From: Rhizorhabdus histidinilytica
GTDB lineage: Bacteria; Pseudomonadota; Alphaproteobacteria; Sphingomonadales; Sphingomonadaceae
Length of the DNA: 53,767 nt
Direction of reading: 5' to 3'
Assembly (NCBI RefSeq): GCF_900167915.1
Contig: NZ_FUYM01000018.1
Location: forward strand, 1-53,767
Under the pieces are notes generated by a model. It made no database searches, had not been told where the DNA came from, and worked only from the letters and a program-made list of their open reading frames with translations. The position numbers were made by a program, and so were the translations under genes. Of this stretch, positions 34,834 to 43,426 are shown piece by piece (the first letter of the stretch is position 1; each line of letters starts with the position of its first letter).

Positions 34834-35040
34834 TTAGACGAACAGGACGAAATAGCCGACGCAGCCAGCCATGAGCAGATAGGCCAATGCATAGCCGATG
34901 CGACCGCCGAGCGTAGGATTGCCATCGTGATCGACAGCCGTCCCTATTTCGCAATATTCCTCGTCAACATGCGTGCAGACCGGCGTGCCCGAAGCCTTGG
35001 TCCTATTATAGGTTTCGATGTCGAATTTCACGGTTCGCAT
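34834..35040 (-). CDS. small tail-anchored membrane protein, 68 aa
   Basis: A polar N-terminal half with two Cys and a C-terminal transmembrane helix (about 46-66, ALAYLLMAGCVGYFVLFV) ending at the stop. A GGGAG ribosome site precedes the ATG at 35040. It is convergent with traG, six bases from its stop, and divergent from the periplasmic TraG-C-like gene. Not recognised. Its position where F carries exclusion genes is suggestive only. Confidence 0.55.
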   Translation of the reverse strand: MRTVKFDIETYNRTKASGTPVCTHVDEEYCEIGTAVDHDGNPTLGGRIGYALAYLLMAGCVGYFVLFV

Positions 35041-35175
35041 GGTGAACTCCCAGGAAGTTCACTAGCATGTTCAATCTTTGTTCACAAGGGGCGGCACTGT
35101 CCGAACGGCCATACGGCGCGCCGCTTTGCCCGATTAGGAATGGTCAAACGCAAGGTTGCGCGGAGGGGGTTCGAG

Positions 35176-35604
35176 ATGAAATGGATGGCAGTTGTCATTG
35201 CCGGTAGCGCCCTCCTGGCCCAAGGTGGCCTTGCGACGGCAAAGGAGAGTGCGCTGCCACCACGGGAGTGCGCCGCCAAGGCACAGGCGGCGGCGATGAA
35301 ACTCCGGGATATGGCCTCTGCGATCGAAGCGGAGGCTGCTTATGCCGAGCGGCACGGCGGGGCGTTTTCGCCCGAGCTCACCCAGGAATTCGTTCAATGG
35401 TATCGCGCGCAGAGCGCGAAAGCCGGAAGCGAATTGCCGGATCTGGGAAAGACGGATCTCACAGTTGATGAGGCTCGGGCGCGGCAAGCGGCGGTTGACC
35501 GCTTTCAGCGGGAGAGAAGCGACCGCCAAAATGCCATGGTTGCCGCGATCCATCGCGAGGCTGCGAGGGGATGTCCGGTGCTTGATCGCCCCGCGTCAAG
35601 ATAG
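35176..35604 (+). CDS. periplasmic protein resembling the TraG C-terminal domain
   Basis: 142 residues with a signal peptide (about 1-24, ending ATAK). Residues 42-115 align with TraG residues about 755-825: both have A/S-Y-A-E-x-H-G, then Q-W-Y-R, then P-x-L-x-x-T-D-L-T, then R-x-R/R-x-x-R-Q, with the same spacing apart from one residue. The rest is an Arg/Gln-rich helix and one Cys. Its place directly downstream of traG suggests it derives from, or binds the same partner as, the TraG tail. An exclusion or decoy role is inferred. The frame is open upstream to 34927 but the signal peptide fixes ATG 35176. Confidence 0.7.
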   Translation: MKWMAVVIAGSALLAQGGLATAKESALPPRECAAKAQAAAMKLRDMASAIEAEAAYAERHGGAFSPELTQEFVQWYRAQSAKAGSELPDLGKTDLTVDEARARQAAVDRFQRERSDRQNAMVAAIHREAARGCPVLDRPASR

Positions 35605-35650
35605 CAGGGATCGTGGACCAAGCGGCCGATCTCAGTGCTGCAGCTCGTGT

Positions 35651-36037
35651 TCAGGCCCCGCTTTGCGTCTTCGCAGGGTCAACCCAGGCGAGTGCCTCGG
35701 CGCGCTGATCGGGCTCGAACACGCGGTAGCTGATGAACGGGAGAATTGCGCTTTCAAGGCGGCTGGCCAAGCGAATCCAGGCCTGATCTGCAACGATGGC
35801 AACGCGTCCGAAGCGGTTGAGCTTCCCGAAGAGGGGCATTGCCCGGGCGGTGTAAGCGGGCAAGCCCGACAATTCGATGCCGTCGATCGTCCGCGTCTCA
35901 ACGAACATATGCACCTTTTCGTGTCGCGCCATCGCGCTGTCCAATCGGGTCATGATCGCGTCAAGATCCGAGCCGGTGATCTTGCCTGAGACTGCGAGGG
36001 CGAGCACGTCGTCCGAACTGTCGATAAACTCGTGCAT
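35651..36037 (-). CDS. SpoIIAA-like (STAS/SEC14-fold) protein
   Basis: 128 residues. The family pattern is clear: G-K-I-T-G-S-D-L-D-A-I at the start, then a middle strand (VHMFVETRTIDGIELSGLP) and the end (I-R-L-A-S-R-L-E-S-A-I-L-P, Y-R-V-F-E-P-D-Q-R-A-E-A-L-A-W-V). SpoIIAA-like single-domain proteins are cytoplasmic and poorly understood. The AGGAGATC ribosome site precedes ATG 36037. It is downstream of groEL in the same direction, beyond the hairpin at 36163-36189. Confidence 0.8.
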   Translation of the reverse strand: MHEFIDSSDDVLALAVSGKITGSDLDAIMTRLDSAMARHEKVHMFVETRTIDGIELSGLPAYTARAMPLFGKLNRFGRVAIVADQAWIRLASRLESAILPFISYRVFEPDQRAEALAWVDPAKTQSGA

Positions 36038-36162
36038 TCTGATCTCCTGCCAGCACCATCCTACGAAATTTCTCGACCGAAGCTACCCTGATTCCGGTCC
36101 GGTCAGAAATGGGAGATAGTCGATGTAGCAGGCCCGCTTGCATTCGAGAGATGTGCGAGCAA

Positions 36163-36189
36163 GGGCGGGAAGGCCATGCCCTCCCGCCC
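36163..36189 (-). terminator. putative terminator hairpin after groEL
   Basis: Reading the minus strand after the groEL stop, GGGCGGGA (36182-36189) pairs with TCCCGCCC (36163-36170) around an 11-base loop that can itself pair further. A short TTGCT follows instead of a full T-run, so termination may be partial. Confidence 0.55.
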
Positions 36190-36195
36190 AGGAGG

Positions 36196-37821
<1,626 letters not shown>

Positions 37822-37871
37822 TTAACTCCTTTCCTTGTTCCTTCCTGAATGCTTGAGGAATGGCGGTCCTG

Positions 37872-38186
37872 CTAGGCCGCCTGCTTGAGCGGGACGACAT
37901 TGTCGATCACGCCGAGGATGTCGCTTTCCTTCATGATGAGCAGGTCCTCGCCGTCGATCTTGACCTCGGTCCCCGACCATTTGCCGAAAAGGACCCGGTC
38001 GCCGGCTTTCACGGCGAGTTCGATGAGATTGCCGTTGTCATCGCGCGCGCCGAGACCGACGGCGACGACTTCGCCTTCCTGCGGCTTTTCCTTGGCGGTG
38101 TCGGGGATGATGATGCCGCCCGAGGTTTTTTCCTCGGCTTCAATGCGGCGGACGACCACACGGTCGTGCAAGGGGCGGAAATGCAT
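37872..38186 (-). CDS. groES: GroES co-chaperonin (10 kDa)
   Basis: 104 residues beginning [15 protein letters not shown]. The mobile loop is [14 protein letters not shown] and the end is [12 protein letters not shown]. It caps GroEL. The ATG at 38186 has a GGAGG site 9 bases upstream. A second in-frame start 24 bases upstream lacks one. First gene of the groESL operon. Confidence 0.97.
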   Translation of the reverse strand: MHFRPLHDRVVVRRIEAEEKTSGGIIIPDTAKEKPQEGEVVAVGLGARDDNGNLIELAVKAGDRVLFGKWSGTEVKIDGEDLLIMKESDILGVIDNVVPLKQAA

Positions 38187-38253
38187 GCATAACCTCCGGA
38201 TGCAAAACAATATGTGATGGCCCTCTCGTTCATCTGAACGACAGGCTTTCCGA

Positions 38254-38282
38254 AGCTAGGAAAGGAGATTTTTCCGTTCAAG
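38254..38282 (-). promoter_or_regulatory. heat-shock (RpoH-type) promoter of groESL
   Basis: On the minus strand CTTGAA (38277-38282) is followed after 17 bases by CTAGCT (38254-38259). The same pair with 16 bases precedes the distal Hsp20 gene. It fits the alphaproteobacterial RpoH pattern (CTTG ... C-x-TAT-x-T) fairly well. Confidence 0.6.
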
Positions 38283-38299
38283 GGGTGCAACGAAAAATA

Positions 38300-38326
38300 T
38301 TGGCACTCTGCGCGAGTGAGTGCCAA
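38300..38326 (-). promoter_or_regulatory. CIRCE operator (HrcA binding site)
   Basis: TTGGCACTC at 38300-38308 and GAGTGCCAA at 38318-38326 form a perfect nine-base inverted repeat with a nine-base spacer, which is the CIRCE layout (TTAGCACTC-N9-GAGTGCTAA). On the minus strand its arms could also supply a TTGGCA -35 and a CAATAT -10 element about 18 bases apart. HrcA bound here would then block a second, vegetative promoter of groESL. No hrcA gene is in the window, so a chromosomal HrcA would be needed. Confidence 0.92.
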
Positions 38327-38458
38327 TTGCCCTGATTTCAGTGCCTTGGTCATCGCGAATGCCCTCTTGACGCGACTCACGCGCGCACCAAGATTTGCAG
38401 CGGTGGACGTGGCGCCACGAACAACAATGGAGCGACGAGAAGGAAAGGAGGCACAGCA

Positions 38459-38695
38459 ATGTCGCAACCATTTTCCCGTTTTCTTCATCCCTTTGAAGTT
38501 GCCCGGCATCCGAGCCTGGAACCGGAAGTGAAGCGCGCAATTCTGGCGTCCTGGGCGTCCGACAGGTCCGCGGTCAGAAACCAGCCTGGCTTGCGCAAGC
38601 CCCCTGGAGCAAGGCGTCCCATCCCAGTCGACGAAATTCTTGCGGCGATGCACACGCTTGATCAGGGCCATGAGCGGCCGCAGCCGTCGCCGTGA
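38459..38695 (+). CDS. hypothetical protein, 78 aa, before usg
   Basis: A small basic protein with an AAGGAGG ribosome site before ATG 38459. Its stop overlaps the usg start by four bases. The pattern H-P-F-E-V-x-x-H-P-S-L and S-W-A-S-D-R-x-A-V looks conserved: short alphaproteobacterial proteins with S-W-A-S-D-x-x-A-V are known to me without a function. It is transcribed away from groESL across the CIRCE element. Confidence 0.7.
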   Translation: MSQPFSRFLHPFEVARHPSLEPEVKRAILASWASDRSAVRNQPGLRKPPGARRPIPVDEILAAMHTLDQGHERPQPSP

Positions 38696-38961
38696 TCGAC
38701 CGGGGATTTATTGCGCAGCTGCGCGGCTATGGCCTGACGACTGCGGAAATCCACTATTATCGTCCGGACGCGCCTTCGCTTCTCCAGCTATTCGTCTGGC
38801 AGGAATATGATCTCGCTCCAGACTTTCCCGTGCTGTTCGATTTTCTCGACCACTGGCGTCGCGAGATCGAGGCGGCGCTCCATTCTGTGCGCATAGCCCA
38901 TGAAGGGCTGATACGCCCTACGGAATGGAACGCCGTCGACGGCGTGATTTCGATTCAGTGA
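38692..38961 (+). CDS. usg: Usg family protein
   Basis: 89 residues. It matches the alphaproteobacterial Usg family: Q-L-R-G-Y-G-L-T-T-A-E-I-x-Y, then F-V-W-Q-E-Y-D-L-A-P-D-F-P, F-L-x-x-W and L-H-S-V-R-I-A-H. Usg genes are often near stress or trp genes, and the function is unknown. It lies between two small genes and overlaps the first. Confidence 0.85.
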   Translation: MIDRGFIAQLRGYGLTTAEIHYYRPDAPSLLQLFVWQEYDLAPDFPVLFDFLDHWRREIEAALHSVRIAHEGLIRPTEWNAVDGVISIQ

Positions 38962-38981
38962 ATCAAGGGGTGTTCAAGCGG

Positions 38982-39341
38982 ATGCGACGCGGCCGCAAGG
39001 ATGGTGCGCGCGTGCGCCTGCCGTTCGACGATATCATGGAGTTCGCGATCGCGTTGCTATCCATCAGTCCGCAGGAGCTCGAGGCGCTGCGCTGGACTTT
39101 TGCCGATCGTAAGCGGCTGCTCGATCATCTGCTTGCATCGGGCCGAGCCGCACAGGGTGTCGATCCCGAACGGTTGGGCATGCTACCGATCGAGATTAGC
39201 ATTCCCAGAGACGATCTGACGAAGATGCAGCAATTCGCCGTTCGCGAACTTCCAAAGGCCGCGAGCAAAGCAGCAGTGATCGACCGTGTTCTCACCGCCC
39301 TCGACCTGGCAGCGCACCGCCAGGACCGTGAAGCCAGGTGA
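38982..39341 (+). CDS. hypothetical protein, about 120 aa
   Basis: A helical protein with the segment L-P-F-D-D-I-M-E-F-A-I-A-L-L-S-I-S-P-Q-E-L-E-A-L-R-W. The second half is basic. No family was recognised. ATG 38982 lies about a dozen bases after AAGGGG. A GTG at 38958 overlapping the usg stop is the alternative, giving eight more residues. It is the last gene of the usg operon, with a terminator-like hairpin beginning two bases after the stop. Confidence 0.6.
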   Translation: MRRGRKDGARVRLPFDDIMEFAIALLSISPQELEALRWTFADRKRLLDHLLASGRAAQGVDPERLGMLPIEISIPRDDLTKMQQFAVRELPKAASKAAVIDRVLTALDLAAHRQDREAR

Positions 39342-39342
39342 C

Positions 39343-39364
39343 GGTCTGGTAACCAGACCCGTTT
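39343..39364 (+). terminator. terminator-like hairpin after the usg operon
   Basis: GGTCTGGT (39343-39350) and ACCAGACC (39352-39359) are perfectly complementary. They can fold as a six-base stem with a five-base loop, followed by C-GTTT. The T-run is short, so efficiency is uncertain. Confidence 0.5.
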
Positions 39365-39464
39365 CCGCCCGCTAATCGAGAAATTGGCTCATGGTGCTTC
39401 CTGAAATTCCGGGGCAGGAGCTTCGGAGCGCCGGTGGCCGGGAGCAGAGCGCCCCCGGCCTATC

Positions 39465-39983
39465 TCATGACGCCGCACCGCCATTGATCGGAATTCGGCG
39501 CACACTCTCGTCGGGCTTATCGGAGCGTGGCACTGTCACAGTCAGGACGCCGTTCTTGAACGTTGCGCTCGCCCTGTCGTGTTCGACACCGTTCGGAAGG
39601 CTGATCCGACGTTCGAAGCGGCCATAGCTTCGTTCAGAATAGCCGCGGTCCTTGTCCTCGACCTCGGCCTTCTTCTCGCCGCGAAGAGTGAGCGCGCCGT
39701 CCTCGACCAGCACCTCCACATTCTTCTCATCCAGGCCGGGAAGTTCGGCCGTTACACGGATTTCCTTGTCCGTCTCGCCGAGCTCTAGGTGAGGCCAGCC
39801 GGCGCGCCGATCAAACCCGGCAAAGGCGGGCATGTTGAAGCCACGCAAGACGTCGTCGAAGAGACGGTTCACCTCGCGGTGAAGCGATTGCAGCGGATGA
39901 GTGTCCCGGTCCTGTTCGGCGCTGACCGAGACAGGCAGCCGGTTTTCCTGCCGGCTCCAGGGAATGAGATCACGAAAAGCCAT
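39465..39983 (-). CDS. hsp20: Hsp20/alpha-crystallin small heat-shock protein
   Basis: 172 residues. The alpha-crystallin domain spans about 60-160 (ELPGLDEKNVEVLVEDGALTLRGEKK is its centre), with R-S-Y-G-R-F-E-R-R-I-S-L-P and the A-x-F-K-N-G-V-L-T-V-T-V-P motif. A short I-P-I tail follows. This is a class-C type (Hsp16.5/HspC-like) holdase that keeps unfolded proteins soluble. ATG 39983 has AAGGAGATG nine bases upstream. It lies 104 bases downstream of the other Hsp20 gene and is probably co-transcribed with it. Confidence 0.93.
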   Translation of the reverse strand: MAFRDLIPWSRQENRLPVSVSAEQDRDTHPLQSLHREVNRLFDDVLRGFNMPAFAGFDRRAGWPHLELGETDKEIRVTAELPGLDEKNVEVLVEDGALTLRGEKKAEVEDKDRGYSERSYGRFERRISLPNGVEHDRASATFKNGVLTVTVPRSDKPDESVRRIPINGGAAS

Positions 39984-40029
39984 GATAAGCATCTCCTTTC
40001 TGGCTGGATCCTGTCGATACCTGCCGGCA

Positions 40030-40075
40030 CCTGCCGGCCGCCGCTGGCGGGAGGGACGAAAGCGGCGCCGGCAGG
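40030..40075 (-). repeat. GC-rich inverted repeat between the two hsp20 genes
   Basis: CCTGCCGGC at 40030-40038 and GCCGGCAGG at 40067-40075 form a nine-base perfect stem with a 28-base loop containing further GCCGGC repeats. It could slow or partly stop transcription, or protect the upstream mRNA, and so set the ratio of the two proteins. Confidence 0.55.
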
Positions 40076-40087
40076 CCGGCGGCGGGA

Positions 40088-40561
40088 TCAGGCAACTTCG
40101 CTCGCCTTCTCCTTCGCCTCGCCGATTTGGCGACCGTCCGGGGCTCCGCCGCCGATTTCGATTCGGCGCGGCTTCATTGCTTCAGGAACGACACGCCGGA
40201 GTTCGATCGAGAGCAGTCCATGTTCGAAGCTCGCCGCTCCGACCTCGATGAAGTCGGCAAGCTGGAAGCGTCGCTCGAACGATCGAGACGCGATGCCTCG
40301 GTGGAGATACTCTCCCTTGTCCGCATCATCGGCGCGCTTGCCGGTCACGGTGAGCTGGTTCTGCTGCGCCACGATCTCGATGTCGTCGGGTCTGAACCCT
40401 GCGATCGCCAAGGTGATGCGGAAGCTGTCATCGCCAAGCTTCACAATATCGAAGAGCGGATAGCCGTCGTCCTCGCGTGCTCCCGCCTCAAGCAGGTTGA
40501 AAAGACGGTCAAAGCCGACCGTTGATCGCCTGTACGGCGTAAAGTCGAAGTTGGTTCTCAT
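40088..40561 (-). CDS. ibpA: Hsp20 small heat-shock protein, IbpA-like (class A)
   Basis: 157 residues. It begins M-R-T-x-F-D-F-T-P-Y-R-R-S-T-V-G-F-D-R-L-F, which is typical of alphaproteobacterial IbpA/HspA. The domain continues with Y-P-L-F-D-I, I-A-G-F-x-P-D-D-I-E-I, Y-L-H-R-G-I-A-x-R-S-F-E-R-R-F and ends L-L-S-I-E-L-R-R. ATG 40561 sits right after the ROSE hairpin with the GGAGG site. A five-residue longer start exists but would be inside the thermometer. Confidence 0.94.
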   Translation of the reverse strand: MRTNFDFTPYRRSTVGFDRLFNLLEAGAREDDGYPLFDIVKLGDDSFRITLAIAGFRPDDIEIVAQQNQLTVTGKRADDADKGEYLHRGIASRSFERRFQLADFIEVGAASFEHGLLSIELRRVVPEAMKPRRIEIGGGAPDGRQIGEAKEKASEVA

Positions 40562-40658
40562 TTCCAAATCCTCCAACGAAGCAATTTGGGCATGAGAAGC
40601 GTCGGTATGCGAGAGCCGACGCCCTCTATGTCCATCCGGACCCGGATGGCGTCCGGTA
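40562..40658 (-). promoter_or_regulatory. ROSE-type RNA thermometer of the ibpA-like gene
   Basis: In the 5' leader on the minus strand, the last hairpin (40566-40587) pairs AAATTGCTTC with GGAGGATTT around GTT. A single bulged G sits opposite the Shine-Dalgarno strand, which is the hallmark of ROSE elements. Further up are a seven-base stem (40599-40605 with 40616-40622) and another (40632-40638 with 40643-40649). Heat melting of the last hairpin would free the ribosome site. Confidence 0.88.
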
Positions 40659-40664
40659 TTGCAG

Positions 40665-40692
40665 AGCTAGTGAGGCCAAAGTTCGATTCAAG
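40665..40692 (-). promoter_or_regulatory. heat-shock (RpoH-type) promoter of the ibpA-like gene
   Basis: CTTGAA (40687-40692) and CTAGCT (40665-40670) on the minus strand, 16 bases apart, repeat the pair found before groES. Transcription would start near 40658 and include the complete thermometer. Confidence 0.6.
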
Positions 40693-40843
40693 AGCCTGAT
40701 CGCACGTTGGCGGTACCTCTGATCGAACCGCGCTGGCTTCCACGAAAAAGCGGATATTGAACCCGCTGCAGGCGGAGACGGAACCGCATCGCGATGGGGT
40801 AGCGAGGATAGTGACGCGAGCCTGCCTCTCGCGATGGGCCTGG

Positions 40844-41764
40844 TTATGCAATTGCGGGGATTGTTCGACCGTCAGCTATTACCGTTTGCGCGAGCCAAGC
40901 GATGAAGCTGCCGTCCCTCCAGTTCCGGTGCGTTACCACGAACCCGGGAGATGTACGCTCGGCCTGGCACCGCGTGGCCTCACGCGTCGCATCGATCGCC
41001 AGCCGCATGCGCCGGCCACCTACCGCGTTCGAGATGACCAATTCAATCAGGGTTCGTTCGTCGTCTGCACCCGGTCGGACGCGGTGGATCGCACATTCGA
41101 CGCCGTGGGCATCCAGCGCCGCTTGAAGATGCTCGAGAGCGCGGAGCACATCCCGATCGAGTTCCGAACGAACGAGGATGAACCGTCGAGCATGGAAGAT
41201 CGGGGCTGCGTACGCTTCGATCGCTGCGGCGCGACCGTCCGGCTCGCCTTCGAAGGCAACGAGCGCGAGGTAAGGACCCTCGATGTCGCTTTCGGTGCCG
41301 ATCGTTCCTGTCACACGCAGCGGCGACATATTGGGGCCATAGAGCAATGGCGGCCGGACATCGGTGGCATAGAGGACGGCGAAACCGTGTATGGAATGCC
41401 CGTTGCGTGCGGTGCGCAGAAGGGAGGCGGCGGCCTCGCCATTATGTAGAGCGACCGGGTGCGTCCAGAAGTGTTCGGCAAGGCCCACGCCGGGAGCCAC
41501 TTCGAAGCCGGCAGCGGCCGTCTTCAACGCTCCGAACAGGTCAACGATAGAGGGCTGATCGGGTGCGCGGGCGGGGGCTGGAATTTCATTGCAGCCCGCA
41601 GCGTCGATGAGTTCCTCCAGCAGGTTCGCCATGGAGTGGCGCGAGGATGCGGCCGCATGCCCGGGCAGCGGCGGCAGGTCGAGATCCGTTGTGAGCCGGA
41701 ACAATGGGCGAGCGACCGGCGCGGCTATGGAGGCAGCGGAGGAGCGAAACTGGTCCAGATCCAT
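40844..41764 (-). CDS. DUF1173-like paralogue without the Cys-rich domain
   Basis: 306 residues. From about residue 85 it aligns with the C-terminal two thirds of the 11865-13160 product: both have F/I-E-V/I-A-P-G-V/I-x-L-G/A, W-T-H, the I-x-G-P-Y-L block, the Y-A-x-P-I-F/Y-x-x-R-R/K-F-I-L/P-V element and the E/D-x-x-R/D-V/A-L-R run. The Cys-rich N-terminus and the PD motif are absent. Thus a possible non-catalytic or divergent version. GTG 41770 is an alternative start. Divergent from a winged-helix-like gene across the dyad at 41829-41859. Confidence 0.6.
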   Translation of the reverse strand: MDLDQFRSSAASIAAPVARPLFRLTTDLDLPPLPGHAAASSRHSMANLLEELIDAAGCNEIPAPARAPDQPSIVDLFGALKTAAAGFEVAPGVGLAEHFWTHPVALHNGEAAASLLRTARNGHSIHGFAVLYATDVRPPLLYGPNMSPLRVTGTIGTESDIEGPYLALVAFEGEPDGRAAAIEAYAAPIFHARRFILVRSELDRDVLRALEHLQAALDAHGVECAIHRVRPGADDERTLIELVISNAVGGRRMRLAIDATREATRCQAERTSPGFVVTHRNWRDGSFIAWLAQTVIADGRTIPAIA

Positions 41765-41828
41765 CGCCACGCTCTAGCACAGCTTCATCCGCGCGTGAGA
41801 GAGGGAAGCGCCGAACAATGACAACTAC

Positions 41829-41859
41829 GTCACTTTACCTTGCCCAGCGGTAAAGTGAC
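41829..41859. promoter_or_regulatory. 11-bp perfect inverted repeat, operator-like
   Basis: GTCACTTTACC at 41829-41839 and GGTAAAGTGAC at 41849-41859 are perfectly inverted with a nine-base spacer. It lies in the 148-base gap between two divergent genes, where an operator controlling both would be. The two halves share the core CTTACC/GGTAAG with the dyad at 44743-44769 apart from one extra T/A. A dimeric regulator is likely; the divergent gene at 41913 is a candidate. Confidence 0.7.
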
Positions 41860-41912
41860 ACTGGTGGCAAAATCGCCAAATGACCGTCTTTGTGAGTAAT
41901 TGGGGGATTCAC

Positions 41913-42542
41913 ATGAGTCTAACTTTGTGCTTGATTCGTTCCATGTTTCAGCAGGACCTTTTCGCACCTCCGCCCGCCCGCCGGACAATCGGAATACCCG
42001 ATATCGTCCGCACGATCGCCGAACATTCAGCGCGTCCGCGCTACACCTTCATGGTGCTCGACCTTATTTCGCGGGTCGCCCGGGCGAATGGGCAGGCCGG
42101 GCCGCTCGTGCGCGATGGCGAGGCTCTGGTACCGATCCGTGAATGGCTGGCGACCGCGATCGCGCCGAGCGGGGCGCGGTACCATCAGCGTCGCGCGACC
42201 GCCGGCAAGGTGCGGGCGGCGCTCGCCGCGAAGGGCGAGCTGCCGGCCGACACGGCTGAAGCTGAACGGATCGTGGAAGCGCAAGTCAGCGAGCGCATTC
42301 GGGATACGGGCATGACGGCGATCAGCCGGGCCGTGTCCGAGCTGGTGCGGGCGGGTCTTATCGAACGCCACTATCAGGGTTTCCTGGTGGATCATGAGAA
42401 CCGCGGGGCGCAGCGACATGCGGTCTATACGATAACGCCCGCCGTCCGGGCCGCGCTGCATCCCAACGTCGCCACGAGTGAGCATCAGCGAGACTTCTAC
42501 ATTCGCGGAATGCACGGCCAGCCTCGCGCGGCGGTGTCATGA
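41913..42542 (+). CDS. winged-helix-like DNA-binding protein of unknown role
   Basis: 209 residues from ATG 41913, behind a GGGGGA site. An earlier in-frame ATG at 41880 has none. The N-terminal part is helical (PDIVRTIAEHSARPRYTFMVLDLI). The C-terminal part resembles a winged helix: D-T-G-M-T-A-I-S-R-A-V-S-E-L-V-R-A-G-L-I-E-R-H-Y, then a wing with H-A-V-Y-T-I-T-P-A-V-R-A-A-L. It may bind the dyad upstream of its own gene. Family not recognised; replication-type regulators have a similar layout. Confidence 0.6.
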   Translation: MSLTLCLIRSMFQQDLFAPPPARRTIGIPDIVRTIAEHSARPRYTFMVLDLISRVARANGQAGPLVRDGEALVPIREWLATAIAPSGARYHQRRATAGKVRAALAAKGELPADTAEAERIVEAQVSERIRDTGMTAISRAVSELVRAGLIERHYQGFLVDHENRGAQRHAVYTITPAVRAALHPNVATSEHQRDFYIRGMHGQPRAAVS

Positions 42543-42562
42543 TAGCGCTGGAGGTTTGCCGC

Positions 42563-43426
42563 TCAAGCGTGACCAGAAGTCGACGTCAGTTTTTCCAGTT
42601 TGGCGAGGAAAAAGCGCTCACTCCACAGATCAAGCGACCTGAGTTCGGCCGGCCGCAGGAAACGCCGCACGTCGTCAGCGGCGGCCTTCCAGTCGATCTT
42701 CGCAATCGTGCTGCCCAGCGCTTCGTTCAGCCAGGGCATGTCGACGGCGATGTGATTATCTCCCGCCCAGGGACCGGCCTGGATGAGGGCATTGCGCAGG
42801 AGGGCCAGATTGAGCGTTACTCCCTTGGCGACATACCAGGAGAAATCGAACCAGTCCCGACCCTTGAGGAAACCCCGGCATAGCAAGGCATGAATCTTGA
42901 GAGCGAAATTGGACGGCAGATCCTGGTGCCGAACTTCGTGGTCCGCTGGAAAATCGAGATAGCTGGACGCCTCGCCCGAACCCGCAGGTGGGTTGACGTC
43001 GATCTCTAGCTTGATCCGGATCGTCTTTGGCTTACCAGCGCCCGCAAAAGACAGGTCGAGTTGGCTCGCGATGGAATCGTTCTTGATCAGCGCCTGGCGG
43101 ATAGCCGTGTCCATCTTCGCCCTGGGCAGAGCATCGAGCTTCAGCCCGAACTGGCCGAACACCTCGATCAGGGTCTTGAGATAAGGCGTCCAGTCGAAGT
43201 CTGGGTCGGCCTGGCGCAGCAGGAAGTCGAGATCTTCCGAGAAGCGCGGTAGGCTGTTCAGGATGCGCAGGGACGTGCCGCCCTGGAATAGCGCGACGTC
43301 GAAGAAGTCGCCGCGCCAAAGGGCATAGAGCGCGATTTCCTGGAGGATTTCCTTGACCGCATTCTCTTCCTCTAGCGCATTGGCGGGATCGTAGCGGCGC
43401 AGTTTCTCCTGGATGATGTCAATCAT
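42563..43426 (-). CDS. abiEii: AbiEii-type nucleotidyltransferase toxin
   Basis: 287 residues. The nucleotidyltransferase-fold core is visible: F-x-G-G-T-S-L-R at residues 48-54, then R-F-S-E-D-L-D-F (Asp at 65 and 67). Later K-I-H-A-L-L and G-R-D-W-F-D match the DUF1814/AbiEii family. AbiEii toxins transfer nucleotides to tRNA or other targets and stop growth, which aborts phage infection. It overlaps the antitoxin gene by eight bases. Confidence 0.92.
   Translation of the reverse strand: MIDIIQEKLRRYDPANALEEENAVKEILQEIALYALWRGDFFDVALFQGGTSLRILNSLPRFSEDLDFLLRQADPDFDWTPYLKTLIEVFGQFGLKLDALPRAKMDTAIRQALIKNDSIASQLDLSFAGAGKPKTIRIKLEIDVNPPAGSGEASSYLDFPADHEVRHQDLPSNFALKIHALLCRGFLKGRDWFDFSWYVAKGVTLNLALLRNALIQAGPWAGDNHIAVDMPWLNEALGSTIAKIDWKAAADDVRRFLRPAELRSLDLWSERFFLAKLEKLTSTSGHA

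Noticed and set aside
41829..41859. Second CIRCE element
   Set aside because: Has the N9 spacing but the arms (GTCACTTTACC) do not match the CIRCE consensus, and no chaperone gene follows.
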